From NCBI GenBank assembly GCA_032068765.1, contig DAMBHY010000005.1, positions 62,001 through 126,000 of the forward strand: 64,000 bases of DNA, read 5' to 3'. The DNA is from DAMBHY01 sp032068765 (lineage in GTDB: Bacteria; Bacteroidota; Bacteroidia; Bacteroidales; Dysgonomonadaceae). Positions 34,453 to 44,896 of this stretch are shown piece by piece (the stretch's first letter is position 1; each line of letters opens with the position of its first letter). The position numbers were made by a program, and so were the translations under genes. The notes under the pieces were generated by a model. That model saw only the letters and a program-made list of their open reading frames with translations, searched no databases and was not told where the DNA came from.

Positions 34453-37400
34453 ATGGCATATAGAAAAGATAGTAAAATAAAGAGTAACTTTTCAAAAATT
34501 ACCGTTAGTTTGGCTTCACCCGAAGAAATTCTAGAACAATCAAGCGGTGAAGTTTTAAAACCAGAAACTATCAACTATCGTACATATAAACCAGAACGCG
34601 ACGGTTTATTCTGCGAACGCATCTTTGGTCCTGTAAAGGATTACGAATGTCATTGCGGTAAATACAAACGTATTCGTTATAAAGGTATTGTGTGCGATCG
34701 ATGCGGCGTTGAAGTCACTGAAAAGAAAGTTCGTCGCGAACGTACAGGACACATCCACTTAGTGGTTCCCGTAGCGCATATTTGGTATTTCAGATCATTG
34801 CCTAATAAAATTGGCTATCTATTGGGAATACCTACCAAAAAAATGGATTCCATTATCTATTACGAACGCTACGTTGTGATTCAACCGGGTATATTGGAGG
34901 ATAAAGTTGCAGAAAAAGATTTACTTTCTGAAGATGAATACTTGGATTTGTTAGAAACTCTGCCAAAAGAAAACCAACTTTTGGATGACAACGACCCAAA
35001 CAAATTTATCGCTAAAATGGGTGCTGAAGCAATTTTGAACTTATTGGAACGAATCAATCTGGACAAACTTGCTAATCAGTTGCGCCACAAAGCAAATACA
35101 GATACATCTCAACAACGTAAGAATGAAGCTTTGAAACAACTTCAGGTAGTGGAAGCATTCCGTGGTTCAAAAGATATCAATAAACCCGAATGGATGATTA
35201 TGAAGGTAATTCCTGTTATTCCACCTGAATTACGTCCTTTGGTTCCACTTGATGGAGGTCGTTTTGCTACTTCCGACCTGAATGATTTGTATCGCCGCGT
35301 TATTATCCGTAATAATCGTCTGAAAAGACTTATTGATATTAAAGCTCCTGATGTGATTTTGCGTAATGAAAAACGTATGCTTCAAGAAGCCGTTGACTCA
35401 TTATTTGATAATTCTCGCAAATCCTCAGCAATCAAAACCGAATCGAACCGTCCGTTGAAATCTCTGTCAGACAGTTTAAAAGGCAAACAAGGTCGTTTCC
35501 GTCAAAACCTGCTTGGTAAACGTGTGGATTACTCTGCCCGTTCAGTTATCGTTGTTGGTCCTGAATTAAAAATGCACGAATGCGGTCTGCCAAAAGATAT
35601 GGCGGCAGAACTTTATAAACCGTTTGTAATCAGAAAATTGATTGAACGCGGAATTGTAAAAACAGTAAAATCAGCTAAAAAGATAGTTGACCGCAAAGAA
35701 CCGGTGGTTTACGATATTTTGGAATACGTGATGAAAGGACACCCAGTTCTTCTAAACCGTGCCCCTACTCTTCACCGTTTAGGTATTCAGGCTTTCCAGC
35801 CTAAATTAATCGAAGGTAAAGCTATTCAATTGCATCCACTTGCTTGTACTGCTTTCAACGCCGACTTTGATGGTGACCAAATGGCCGTACACTTGCCACT
35901 TGGCAACGAAGCAGTATTGGAAGCACAAATGTTGATGCTTGCTTCGCACAATATTCTTAATCCTGCCAATGGAGCTCCTATTACAGTTCCTTCTCAGGAC
36001 ATGGTTCTTGGTTTGTATTACATTACCAAAATCCGTCCGGGAGCACAAGGTGAAGGAATGACATTCTACGGCGAGGAAGAAGCTATTATCGCATATAATG
36101 AAAAGAAAGTTGATATTCACGCTTTGGTAAAAGTTGTAGTAGATGATGTGGATGAAAATGGAAATCTAATCCGCAAAATGCACGAAACAACTGTAGGACG
36201 TGTTATCACAAACGAATATATTCCTAAAGAAGTTGGTTATATCAACGAATTATTATCAAAGAAATCTCTTCGCGATATTATCGGTAAAGTAATCAAAACC
36301 TGTGGAGTTGCCAGAACTGCTCAATATCTTGACGATATCAAGGATTTGGGTTACAAAATGGCATTCAAGGGAGGTTTGTCATTCAACTTGGGTGACGTTA
36401 TCATTCCTAAAGAAAAAGAAGAACTGGTAAAACAAGGCTACAACGAAGTTGAACAGATTTTGGATAACTATAACATGGGATTCATTACATTCAACGAACG
36501 TTATAATCAGATTATTGATACTTGGACTCATGTCAACTCCAAATTGTCCAACATTTTGATGAAACAACTTGCGGAGGATAATCAAGGATTCAATTCTGTA
36601 TACATGATGTTGGATTCAGGAGCTCGTGGTTCTCGTGAACAGATCCGTCAGTTGTCCGGTATGCGTGGTTTGATGGCTAAACCTCAGAAAAGTGGTGCTG
36701 AAGGTGCTCAAATTATTGAAAATCCTATCCTTGCAAACTTTAAAGAAGGTCTATCAGTACTTGAGTACTTTATTTCAACCCACGGTGCTCGTAAAGGTTT
36801 GGCGGATACCGCTTTGAAAACAGCTGATGCCGGTTACTTAACAAGACGTTTGGTTGACGTATCTCAAGATGTCATCATCAATGAAGAAGATTGCGGCACA
36901 TTGAGAGGTTTGGTTGCAACAGAGTTGAAGAACAACGACGAAACAGTTGCATCTCTATACGAAAGAATCTTGGGACGTGTATCTGTTCATGATGTTCAAC
37001 ATCCTATTACAGGCGAAATTCTGGTAGAGTCAGGTGAAGAGATTACTGAAAACATTGCCCAGGCAATTGAAGAATCTCCAATCGAAAGAGTTGAAATTCG
37101 CTCAGTACTTACCTGCGAATCAAGACACGGAGTTTGTGCTAAATGTTATGGACGTAACCTCGCTCGCAGCCGCATGGTCGAAAAAGGAGAAGCTGTTGGT
37201 GTAATCGCGGCTCAATCAATTGGTGAACCGGGGACACAGTTGACACTTCGTACGTTCCACGTCGGTGGTATCGCATCAAACATAGCTACAGAAAACAGCA
37301 TTGTAACAAAATATGATGGTGTTCTTGAATTTGATGAACTTCGTGTAGTAGATCCACAAGAAAAAGATGCTAATGGCAAAGAATACAAAGTGGTGGTAAG

Positions 37401-38745
37401 CCGCTTGGTTGAATTGCGTATCGTTGATCCTAACACCAAAATTGTATTGCTTGCACACACTGTTCCTTATGGCTCTAAATTGTATTTTGGAGAAGGTGAT
37501 CAAGTAACTAAAGGAGATTTAATCTGCGAATGGGACCCATTCAATGCTGTGATTATCTCTGAAGCTACCGGTAAAATCAAATTTGAAAACTTTGCTGAAA
37601 ATATGACTTATAAAGTTGAATCCGATGAACAAACCGGATTGAAAGAAAAAGTCATTATTGAATCAAAAGATAAAACAAAAGCACCATCTGCACATATTGT
37701 TAATGGTGACGATGATATTATCCGTACCTACACCCTTCCTCTAGGAGCTCATATCGTTAAAAACGAAGGTGACGAAATCAAAGCGGGTGATGTTTTGGTT
37801 AAAATCCCAAGAGCTGTTGGTAAAGCCGGCGATATCACGGGAGGTCTTCCTCGTGTAACCGAATTATTCGAGGCAAGAAATCCATCAAACCCTGCAGTAG
37901 TAGCAGAAATTGATGGTGAAGTTTCATTTGGTAAAATCAAAAGAGGTAACCAGGAAATTTCAATTACATCCAAAACAGGTGAAGTTAAGAAATATCTTGT
38001 TTCACTTTCAAAACAAATTCTTGTACAAGAGAATGACTATATCCGCGCAGGCATGCCACTTTCAGACGGTGCAATTACACCTTCCGACATTCTTGCAATT
38101 ATGGGTCCAACGGCTGTACAGGAATACATCGTTAACGAAGTTCAAGACGTTTATCGTCTACAAGGTGTGAAAATCAACGACAAGCACTTTGAAGTTATCG
38201 TTCGTCAGATGATGCGTAAGGTGGAAGTTATCGATCCGGGTGATACACGCTTCTTAGAACAACAGCTGGTAGACAAAAACGAAATACGCGAAGAAAACGA
38301 CCGTATTTGGGGAAAGAAGGTTATTGTAGATGCCGGAGATTCTCAAATTTTCGAACCAGGACAAATTGTTACCGTTCGCAAATTGCGTGATGAAAACAGT
38401 TCTTTGAAACGTCGTGACTTAAAACTTGTAGAAGCAAGAGATGCTATACCTGCAACTGCCAATCAAATATTGCAAGGTATCACACGTGCTGCTCTTCAAA
38501 CTACCAGTTTCATGTCGGCAGCGTCTTTCCAAGAAACTACAAAAGTATTGAACGATGCAGCTATCAATGGAAAAGTGGACACTCTAGAAGGTTTGAAAGA
38601 AAACGTTATCTGCGGTCACTTGATTCCTGCCGGAACAGGACAACGTGATTTCGAAAAATTGATTGTTGGTTCAGCTGATGATTACGAAAATATCAGTGGA
38701 GTTACAGGTTTTTCAAAACCAATGAGCGCTATCATTGAAGATTAA
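34453..38745 (+). CDS. rpoC: RNA polymerase beta' subunit
   Basis: A 1430-residue protein. The N-terminal zinc ribbon is CHCGKYKRIRYKGIVCDRCG, the switch and rudder region includes GRFRQNLLGKRVDYSARSV, and the active-site magnesium loop is NADFDGDQ (about residues 469-476). The bridge and trigger helices follow (FISTHGARKGLADTALKTAD), then the second zinc site (CGTLRG, CESRHGVCAKCYG) and EKGEAVGVIAAQSIGEPGTQ. Large insertions in the C-terminal half are of Bacteroidetes type. Last gene of the cluster, followed by a strong terminator. Confidence 0.98.
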   Translation: MAYRKDSKIKSNFSKITVSLASPEEILEQSSGEVLKPETINYRTYKPERDGLFCERIFGPVKDYECHCGKYKRIRYKGIVCDRCGVEVTEKKVRRERTGHIHLVVPVAHIWYFRSLPNKIGYLLGIPTKKMDSIIYYERYVVIQPGILEDKVAEKDLLSEDEYLDLLETLPKENQLLDDNDPNKFIAKMGAEAILNLLERINLDKLANQLRHKANTDTSQQRKNEALKQLQVVEAFRGSKDINKPEWMIMKVIPVIPPELRPLVPLDGGRFATSDLNDLYRRVIIRNNRLKRLIDIKAPDVILRNEKRMLQEAVDSLFDNSRKSSAIKTESNRPLKSLSDSLKGKQGRFRQNLLGKRVDYSARSVIVVGPELKMHECGLPKDMAAELYKPFVIRKLIERGIVKTVKSAKKIVDRKEPVVYDILEYVMKGHPVLLNRAPTLHRLGIQAFQPKLIEGKAIQLHPLACTAFNADFDGDQMAVHLPLGNEAVLEAQMLMLASHNILNPANGAPITVPSQDMVLGLYYITKIRPGAQGEGMTFYGEEEAIIAYNEKKVDIHALVKVVVDDVDENGNLIRKMHETTVGRVITNEYIPKEVGYINELLSKKSLRDIIGKVIKTCGVARTAQYLDDIKDLGYKMAFKGGLSFNLGDVIIPKEKEELVKQGYNEVEQILDNYNMGFITFNERYNQIIDTWTHVNSKLSNILMKQLAEDNQGFNSVYMMLDSGARGSREQIRQLSGMRGLMAKPQKSGAEGAQIIENPILANFKEGLSVLEYFISTHGARKGLADTALKTADAGYLTRRLVDVSQDVIINEEDCGTLRGLVATELKNNDETVASLYERILGRVSVHDVQHPITGEILVESGEEITENIAQAIEESPIERVEIRSVLTCESRHGVCAKCYGRNLARSRMVEKGEAVGVIAAQSIGEPGTQLTLRTFHVGGIASNIATENSIVTKYDGVLEFDELRVVDPQEKDANGKEYKVVVSRLVELRIVDPNTKIVLLAHTVPYGSKLYFGEGDQVTKGDLICEWDPFNAVIISEATGKIKFENFAENMTYKVESDEQTGLKEKVIIESKDKTKAPSAHIVNGDDDIIRTYTLPLGAHIVKNEGDEIKAGDVLVKIPRAVGKAGDITGGLPRVTELFEARNPSNPAVVAEIDGEVSFGKIKRGNQEISITSKTGEVKKYLVSLSKQILVQENDYIRAGMPLSDGAITPSDILAIMGPTAVQEYIVNEVQDVYRLQGVKINDKHFEVIVRQMMRKVEVIDPGDTRFLEQQLVDKNEIREENDRIWGKKVIVDAGDSQIFEPGQIVTVRKLRDENSSLKRRDLKLVEARDAIPATANQILQGITRAALQTTSFMSAASFQETTKVLNDAAINGKVDTLEGLKENVICGHLIPAGTGQRDFEKLIVGSADDYENISGVTGFSKPMSAIIED

Positions 38746-38769
38746 TAAATCTCTAATAATTTAAATATT

Positions 38770-38809
38770 AACCCCGAAAGTTTTAGACAGGCTTTTGGGG
38801 TTATTTTTT
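38770..38809 (+). terminator. intrinsic terminator of the rpoBC operon
   Basis: AACCCCGAAAG (38770-38780) pairs with CTTTTGGGGTT (38792-38802), with one G-T, followed by ATTTTTT. Between it and the next terminator lie about 155 AT-rich bases with nothing recognisable. Confidence 0.85.
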
Positions 38810-38966
38810 AGTTAGAATAATATAGATTCGCTTTAATAATTGAAAAAAAAGTTTTTGATGATTATATCAACATTTGAGGCAACAAAGTACTTTTATGAAC
38901 TTAAGCATTTCTTTTGCTTCAAAAAAAATACTTTTCCCGTCGCTTTTATTTAATCGGCATTTGTGA

Positions 38967-39003
38967 ATAAAAAAAACTCCGACAATTTTTATTGCCGGAG
39001 TTT
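38967..39003 (-). terminator. intrinsic terminator of mdh
   Basis: On the minus strand AAACTCCGGCAAT pairs with ATTGTCGGAGTTT around a 4-base loop and runs into a T tract (the A run at 38967-38976 on the plus strand). Confidence 0.85.
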
Positions 39004-39029
39004 ATATCATTGTTATATAAATTAATTGT

Positions 39030-40028
39030 TTACAAGTTTGGATTAACTGTTTTCCAGTCAGTGATTGCAGGAATCACACCCATGCTGATAACTTCATCAC
39101 GAAGTTTGCAAAGGTGAGCATAACTTTCGCGCAATTCAGCCATTTCTTTGTCAGTACCTTTTAATTCAAGAATTTTTACACCATCTTTAGTGATTTTTGT
39201 TTCCATCGCCATCATGATGTTTTCAAATCCTTGTTCATTCACATAGCAACCTGCTGGCCAGCGGAAATCTTCGCCACCCATAGCTGCACGAATCATTTCT
39301 ACAGAAACATAAGCGGGGCTTTGAAAGGAAGAACGTCCACGAAGTTTGATGATGTTAGCACCACCTTTTGTAACACGTGTTTTAAGCTCATTCCAGGCTT
39401 CTTCAGGCAATTCAGATGTTCCGATTAAGTCATTCAATGGTTTACCATTTACTTTAGCTGTAGAAGCAAATACAGCCATTTGTTCACCATGACCACCATA
39501 AGTACGAGTATTAGTAACGTCGCTTTGTTTTACGCCAAAATGTTTAGCTAATTCGCTTTGAAGACGTGTGCTGTCCAATCCAGCCAAAGTTGTTACTTGT
39601 GAAGGTTTCAATCCTGAATGTATTAGTGCTACTAATCCAGTAATGTCAGCAGGGTTGAAGATAACTGTCAAGTGTTTTAGGTCAGGACAATATGTTTTGA
39701 TGTCTTTACCTAGTTGCGCAGCAATCTGTGCATTGCCTTTCAACAAGTCTTCACGAGTCATTCCGTCTTTACGTGGAGCACCTCCCGAAGAAATCATAAA
39801 TTTAGTACCTGTGAAAGCTTCTTTCACGTCAGTTGTAAATGTGAAATTTACACCTTCAAATCCGCAGTGGCGCATTTCTTCCCAAACACCTTCCAAACCC
39901 AAAGCAAATGGGTCGTATAAACAAATGTTTGAAGTTAATTTCATCATGGCTGCAGTTTGCGCCATGTTAGAGCCAATCATACCGGCAGCGCCTACGATGG
40001 TTAATTTGTCGTCTGTTAGAAAATTCAT
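39030..40028 (-). CDS. mdh: malate dehydrogenase (LDH/MDH fold)
   Basis: A 332-residue NAD-dependent enzyme interconverting malate and oxaloacetate. The dinucleotide motif is GAAGMIGSNMAQ. The substrate-binding loop is SGGAPRKDGMTREDLLKGN with its two arginines, then NPADITGL, GLDSTRLQSELA (Asp/Arg relay) and the catalytic His in TYGGHGEQMAVF. It is the divergent Bacteroidales-type MDH, with an N-terminal LTDDKLTIVG. It is monocistronic, with its own -7 element and terminator. Confidence 0.92.
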   Translation of the reverse strand: MNFLTDDKLTIVGAAGMIGSNMAQTAAMMKLTSNICLYDPFALGLEGVWEEMRHCGFEGVNFTFTTDVKEAFTGTKFMISSGGAPRKDGMTREDLLKGNAQIAAQLGKDIKTYCPDLKHLTVIFNPADITGLVALIHSGLKPSQVTTLAGLDSTRLQSELAKHFGVKQSDVTNTRTYGGHGEQMAVFASTAKVNGKPLNDLIGTSELPEEAWNELKTRVTKGGANIIKLRGRSSFQSPAYVSVEMIRAAMGGEDFRWPAGCYVNEQGFENIMMAMETKITKDGVKILELKGTDKEMAELRESYAHLCKLRDEVISMGVIPAITDWKTVNPNL

Positions 40029-40074
40029 AATAAATTTATATTTTGTTTAATAGCAAATCAAAAAAATGATAGCT

Positions 40075-40082
40075 CAAATATA
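40075..40082 (-). promoter_or_regulatory. -7 element of mdh
   Basis: The reverse complement reads TATATTTG, a TAnnTTTG match 47 bases before the mdh ATG. No clear TTTG is seen at 19-base spacing. Confidence 0.55.
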
Positions 40083-40140
40083 CAAATTGTGTATGAGACT
40101 ATCGAATATGTAAATAAAATAATGGTTAAAAATGATTCCT

Positions 40141-40174
40141 AAAAAAAAGAGTTGACAATTAACTTGCCAACTCT
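40141..40174 (-). terminator. intrinsic terminator of the susCD unit
   Basis: On the minus strand AGAGTTGGCA pairs with TGTCAACTCT (one G-T) around a 7-base loop, followed by eight T. It lies 43 bases after the SusD-like stop. Confidence 0.85.
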
Positions 40175-40216
40175 CTTGGGTTTTGGTAGAGTGTAAATAT
40201 GAAAAGGAAATATTTT

Positions 40217-41566
40217 TTAATCGTTTAGATGTATATTTGCTTCGCGGGCAGATTTTGGAATCTGTAACACATATCTCGGATCATTCTTTTTGAGTGTAAA
40301 CTGTTCACCTTTGACAGTTTTCGTTATTTCAGGCTGAGTGGTTCGTTTCCAGTCATACCATTGATGTCCTTCCAATGCTAATTCACGCGTTCTTTCTTCC
40401 AGAATAAAAGATACTAAAGAAACACCAGACAAGCCATTGACTTGAGTCATGATAGCTGAGTATCCTGCCGGAGTGTATCTTTTTTTCATAAGAGTGCTGA
40501 GCAACTGTTTTGCTTCAGCATTTTTATTCAAGTTAGCTGCTGCTTCTGCTGCATTTAGATACAATTCTGCACGGCGAAAAGTAACAAGTTCATTCGTGTT
40601 GGTACATTTATCTGCAATCATATAACCCATCCAGGATTCTACAAAATACTTACTACGACGCAAGTCTGAAGATTTATACAAGTCTAACAAATCATTTGTT
40701 ATTGCTGCATAATCTCTCAATTCCATAGACAAAACATTTTCTATTGCAACCATTGCTTCTTTGGAACGATAATCAGTATTTTTTTTATAATCATCACTAT
40801 TCATATCTTCCAAATTGTTGTTGATAGCTAAGGCTTTATTCGCATAATCCAAAGCATTTTGCCAATCTTTCATATAGAGATAAACACGAGACTTAAGCCC
40901 ATAAAGAGATTCTATTGAAAAACGGTATTTATTCTCACCTTCTTGCCGTTCAACATCCATCAATGATTCTGCTTTATTCAAGTCACTTAAAATCAAATCA
41001 TATACAGCTTGCAAAGTTGCTTTGGGAAATTTTTGTTCTATATCAATAGTAGTATTGATAGGAACTGCCTTTACAGAAGCAGCTGTTGCTTTATCGTAAG
41101 CAACAGCGTACATATTAACCAGCTCAAAATAATTATAAGCTCTCAATGTATAAGCTTCGCCCATAATCTGGCTCATTGACTCTTCAGTGTCCTGAGTTGC
41201 TTTTTCTCCGTTGTTAATAATCTCGTTTGTATAGAAAATTGATTGGTAGAAAGATATATAAGGATAGTCCATTGTTTTTGGATCACCTGCTCCATCATTC
41301 CAAGTATAAATATCTCTGTAGGTATCATACATATCTAACCCCATTCCCCAAGGGTCATCTTGTGGGTCAAACTGATTAGAGCGCATATTCAATAATATTT
41401 TATGATTAGGAACAGCTTTGTATGCGCTATTTATTAGTGCACGATATTCGGACGTTTTTCCCGGAATAACTTGACCAACCGGAGTAATGTCAAGATAATC
41501 GCTACATCCGGCAAGCATCAATGTCATCAATAAACTGATATAACTTAATAATATTTTAGTATTCAT
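40217..41566 (-). CDS. SusD/RagB-family surface lipoprotein
   Basis: A 449-residue lipoprotein (MLAGCSDYLDITPVGQ, Cys21) that caps its SusC partner on the cell surface. SusD features are the N-terminal DYLDI motif, a helical TPR-like core with GEAYTLRAYNYFELVNMYA, LRRSKYFVES and the C-terminal FRRAELYLNAAEAAANLN and LEERTRELALEGHQWYDWKR. It is shorter than glycan-type SusD proteins (about 530-550 residues), closer to RagB-like forms. It lies 12 bases after susC in the same operon. No glycoside hydrolase is near. Confidence 0.93.
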   Translation of the reverse strand: MNTKILLSYISLLMTLMLAGCSDYLDITPVGQVIPGKTSEYRALINSAYKAVPNHKILLNMRSNQFDPQDDPWGMGLDMYDTYRDIYTWNDGAGDPKTMDYPYISFYQSIFYTNEIINNGEKATQDTEESMSQIMGEAYTLRAYNYFELVNMYAVAYDKATAASVKAVPINTTIDIEQKFPKATLQAVYDLILSDLNKAESLMDVERQEGENKYRFSIESLYGLKSRVYLYMKDWQNALDYANKALAINNNLEDMNSDDYKKNTDYRSKEAMVAIENVLSMELRDYAAITNDLLDLYKSSDLRRSKYFVESWMGYMIADKCTNTNELVTFRRAELYLNAAEAAANLNKNAEAKQLLSTLMKKRYTPAGYSAIMTQVNGLSGVSLVSFILEERTRELALEGHQWYDWKRTTQPEITKTVKGEQFTLKKNDPRYVLQIPKSAREANIHLND

Positions 41567-41578
41567 CGTTTCGTAGTT

Positions 41579-44500
41579 TTAAAATGAAATATTCAAACCA
41601 AAAGCAATACTTCTTGGGATTGGTTGAGAATATATATTGCCATAAGTTTCAGGGTCAAAATATCCTGAATAATCTGAACCAAATACAAAAGGATTACGAG
41701 CTTCTAAGCTTAATCTAACATTAGAGATGTAATTGTTTTTCAACCATTCGTTGTTTAGATTATATCCCAAGCGAATACTGCTTACTCGCATATAACTAAT
41801 TTTCTTCATCCAAATATCATAGTAATTATATGATTGTGCAGAATCATATTGATTAATCCAATTCGCAGGTACTGAAATATCTGAATTATTTGATTGTTCT
41901 GAAATAATAGCAGGATAAATTACGTTTGTACCATTATTTTCTGACGACCAAACTGTATTTATCATACGAGGATAGTTAATTCCCGGATCAACTTTTGTAG
42001 GGTTATAAAAAGGAGTAGCCTGCACCATTCTATTAATAAAGAAACTTGTGGAAATAGCTAAATCAAAGTTTTTGTATTGAAAACGATTGATAAAACCTCC
42101 TGTAAATTGTGGGTCAGCATCGCCCATATAAGTGAAAAGTTTTCTGAATTCAATTCCCGTATAATCAGTAGTAACATCGCCCCAAATACCTGTATTCAAC
42201 TTATAAAAATCTTGCATGGATACAATCTTACCATCATTTCCCTTAAACTGCATAATTCCATTTTTATCCAATCCGGCAGTTTGAATTCCGAATACAGCAT
42301 TCACCGGATAACCTTCACGAGAGGGGAAATATGAATTATCACTGGTTTCTATACGGTCAACATTACTTTTGTTTTGAGAAATATTAAAGTCTGTAAACCA
42401 TTTGAAATAAGGAGTTTTCAAATTCAAGGTTGAAAGAGATAATTCCCATCCTCTATTTGTAACTTGCGCCCAGTTGATGCTTACTGCATTAAATCCGTTC
42501 TCGTAAGGAAGCATCTTTGAGCTAATCAAGTCTGTACTTCTTCTATTATAGGCATCAAAACTCAAATTAATACGATTATCCAAAAATCCTAAATCAACAC
42601 CTACATTAGATGTAGATGTTTTTTCCCATCTTAGGTATTGATTTGGAGGAGTTGATACAACGATTTCAGGAACTGTTTGAGAACCAAAAAAAGTACCAGT
42701 TCTCCATTCGCCTTTAACAAAAGGAGAAGTCTCTTTATCAATATTTCCTTGCAATCCGTAAGAAGCACGGAATTTCAAATTACTAATTGCATTCAAATCT
42801 CTGATGAATTGTTCACGGCCAGCATTCCAAGCAGCTGAAACCGACCACAATGGTAAGTATCTGTATTTTGGGTCAACACCGAAAAGGTTAGAACCATCCA
42901 TACGAATACTACCAAACAAAGTATATTTGTCATCCAATGTATAAGAAGCAGTTCCGAAGTATGATAGAAATGCGTTTTCGATAAAACGTTTTTTGTATTG
43001 AAGTAATTGAGGGCTGTCAACGCCATTATATCCTTGAGGGAAAACCAATGGTTTAGTCGTCATTGCATTTTCATCAAAACCAAAACCTTTTGTTTGTATA
43101 TCTGTGTACGTATTTTTGCGCATTTCCATACCAGCCATCAAATCAACATCATGTCTGTCATCATATCTTTTTTGGAAAAACAACTGGTTGCGCCAGTTAT
43201 ATTGGAAGAAACGATCGTTATAGTTCTGCATAATTCCACCCTCAGGAATTATTGATTTTTTCCTGTAAGAGAAGTTTTCCCTAAAAGCTCTTGTAAAATA
43301 TGTATTCATTCCGGCAAACTTTTCAGTAGCATTATTTTCAATTTGCAATCCCAACTGAGAAGTTAAACGCAAAGGTTTAATAATCTGATAACCTAATTCA
43401 AAGATAGAACGGAAAGATTGATTCTTTAATGTATAACGAGAGTTGGCTTGCTCTTCCATATAGTTAAATGGAATTTGTCTGTCGCTTGAGTTCATCACAT
43501 CCTGGTCGTAAACAAAATTGCCTTTTTCGTCATAAGCATTCAAATATGGATTTACACGACGGGTGTAGTTTTGAGCATTGGTATAACCACCACCTGTTTC
43601 AGAAAGATAGGTAGCACGGTCGTTTTGATTTGCAAAAAGTCCTACACCGAATTTCAATTTAGAAGAAATATTGAAATCGGTATTCAGTGTAATATTGTAA
43701 CGATCAAAAGATGTTCCTTTTGTTACGCCTTGTTCGCTATAGTATCCTGAACTGAAATAATAGTTTGCAAGTTTGCTGCCGCCAGAAAGGCTGATTCCAT
43801 ACTGCTGGTTCCAAGTAGAACGATATATTTCATCAAACCAATTGATTCCCTGCGTACGTAGAGTATTGATTTGTTGTTGCGCATCTGTAGATATCGCGCT
43901 GAAACCTTTATCTTTATAGATTCCGAGTTGATTGGTTCTGTCTAATATACGTGCTACTTCACCATTTTCTGGACGGAAAGTATGCAACGGATTGCTCAAT
44001 AATCCCAATTCAAAATCTACCTTTTCTGAAGCGTTCATCAAATTTAAACGGTCAAAATCAGGTTTGAATGTATGAAATAAGTCCGCAGAAAAATTTATTT
44101 TCATTTTCCCTTCACGACCTTTCTTTGTTGTAATCACAATCACACCATTTGCAGCGCGTGCGCCATAGATGGCAGTTGCTGCTGCATCTTTCAAAATGGT
44201 AATATCTTGAATATCGTTAGGATTCAATCCTGCAATTGAAACATTGTTAAGATTGTCAATATTGTCTTTGTCAAGGTTTTGAGGCACGTTGTTGCCTTCC
44301 AAAGGAATTCCATCCAAAACCCAAAGTGGATCAGAAGAACCAGAAAGTGACACCGTACCGCGAATGCGGATTTTATTAGCGGCACCAGGACCTCCGGCTG
44401 TTGGAGTAGAAACCAACCCCGCAACTTGTCCAGACAACAACTGGTCAACGCTGGGAGCACCAACCTGCAAGATATTGTCACCGTCAATCTTGGCTACAGA

Positions 44501-44884
44501 AGATGTAAGTTTGCGACGCTCAATGCGCTGATATCCCGTTACCACAACATCTCCTAAAACATTTAAATCTTCAGTCAATGAAACATTGTAAACTGAAGAA
44601 TTTGTCAGGCGGAGTGTTTGAGCGGTATATCCCACATAACTCACAATAACATTTTTGACAGATGAAGGAAGACTAAAAGTATAGTTCCCATCATTGTCCG
44701 TGATTACTCCCTGCGGATTATAATTTGCCGCTTGTTTTTCCGAAGGAGCAATAAATACGGTAGCGCCAATTAAAGGTTCTTTCGTATTACTGTCAATAAC
44801 ACGTCCTTTAATGGTTCTCAAATTTTGAGCAAACATCCCTACCGCGAGTATTTGCAAGCAAATAAGAAGTACGATTTTCTTCAT
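41579..44884 (-). CDS. SusC/RagA-family TonB-dependent transporter
   Basis: An 1101-residue outer-membrane barrel. A signal peptide (ending GMFAQ) is followed by a carboxypeptidase-regulatory-like domain (TIKGRVIDSNTKEPLIGATV), the signature DVVVTGYQRIERR, a plug domain (VDQLLSGQVAGL, RIRGTVSLSGSSDPLWVLDG, ILKDAAATAIYGARAANGVI) and the beta barrel to the terminal aromatic strand (AFGLNISF). It takes up substrate with energy from TonB. The zinc protease gene lies 12 bases upstream and susD 12 bases downstream, so the three form one operon. Confidence 0.96.
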   Translation of the reverse strand: MKKIVLLICLQILAVGMFAQNLRTIKGRVIDSNTKEPLIGATVFIAPSEKQAANYNPQGVITDNDGNYTFSLPSSVKNVIVSYVGYTAQTLRLTNSSVYNVSLTEDLNVLGDVVVTGYQRIERRKLTSSVAKIDGDNILQVGAPSVDQLLSGQVAGLVSTPTAGGPGAANKIRIRGTVSLSGSSDPLWVLDGIPLEGNNVPQNLDKDNIDNLNNVSIAGLNPNDIQDITILKDAAATAIYGARAANGVIVITTKKGREGKMKINFSADLFHTFKPDFDRLNLMNASEKVDFELGLLSNPLHTFRPENGEVARILDRTNQLGIYKDKGFSAISTDAQQQINTLRTQGINWFDEIYRSTWNQQYGISLSGGSKLANYYFSSGYYSEQGVTKGTSFDRYNITLNTDFNISSKLKFGVGLFANQNDRATYLSETGGGYTNAQNYTRRVNPYLNAYDEKGNFVYDQDVMNSSDRQIPFNYMEEQANSRYTLKNQSFRSIFELGYQIIKPLRLTSQLGLQIENNATEKFAGMNTYFTRAFRENFSYRKKSIIPEGGIMQNYNDRFFQYNWRNQLFFQKRYDDRHDVDLMAGMEMRKNTYTDIQTKGFGFDENAMTTKPLVFPQGYNGVDSPQLLQYKKRFIENAFLSYFGTASYTLDDKYTLFGSIRMDGSNLFGVDPKYRYLPLWSVSAAWNAGREQFIRDLNAISNLKFRASYGLQGNIDKETSPFVKGEWRTGTFFGSQTVPEIVVSTPPNQYLRWEKTSTSNVGVDLGFLDNRINLSFDAYNRRSTDLISSKMLPYENGFNAVSINWAQVTNRGWELSLSTLNLKTPYFKWFTDFNISQNKSNVDRIETSDNSYFPSREGYPVNAVFGIQTAGLDKNGIMQFKGNDGKIVSMQDFYKLNTGIWGDVTTDYTGIEFRKLFTYMGDADPQFTGGFINRFQYKNFDLAISTSFFINRMVQATPFYNPTKVDPGINYPRMINTVWSSENNGTNVIYPAIISEQSNNSDISVPANWINQYDSAQSYNYYDIWMKKISYMRVSSIRLGYNLNNEWLKNNYISNVRLSLEARNPFVFGSDYSGYFDPETYGNIYSQPIPRSIAFGLNISF

Positions 44885-44896
44885 TTGTTTAGAGTA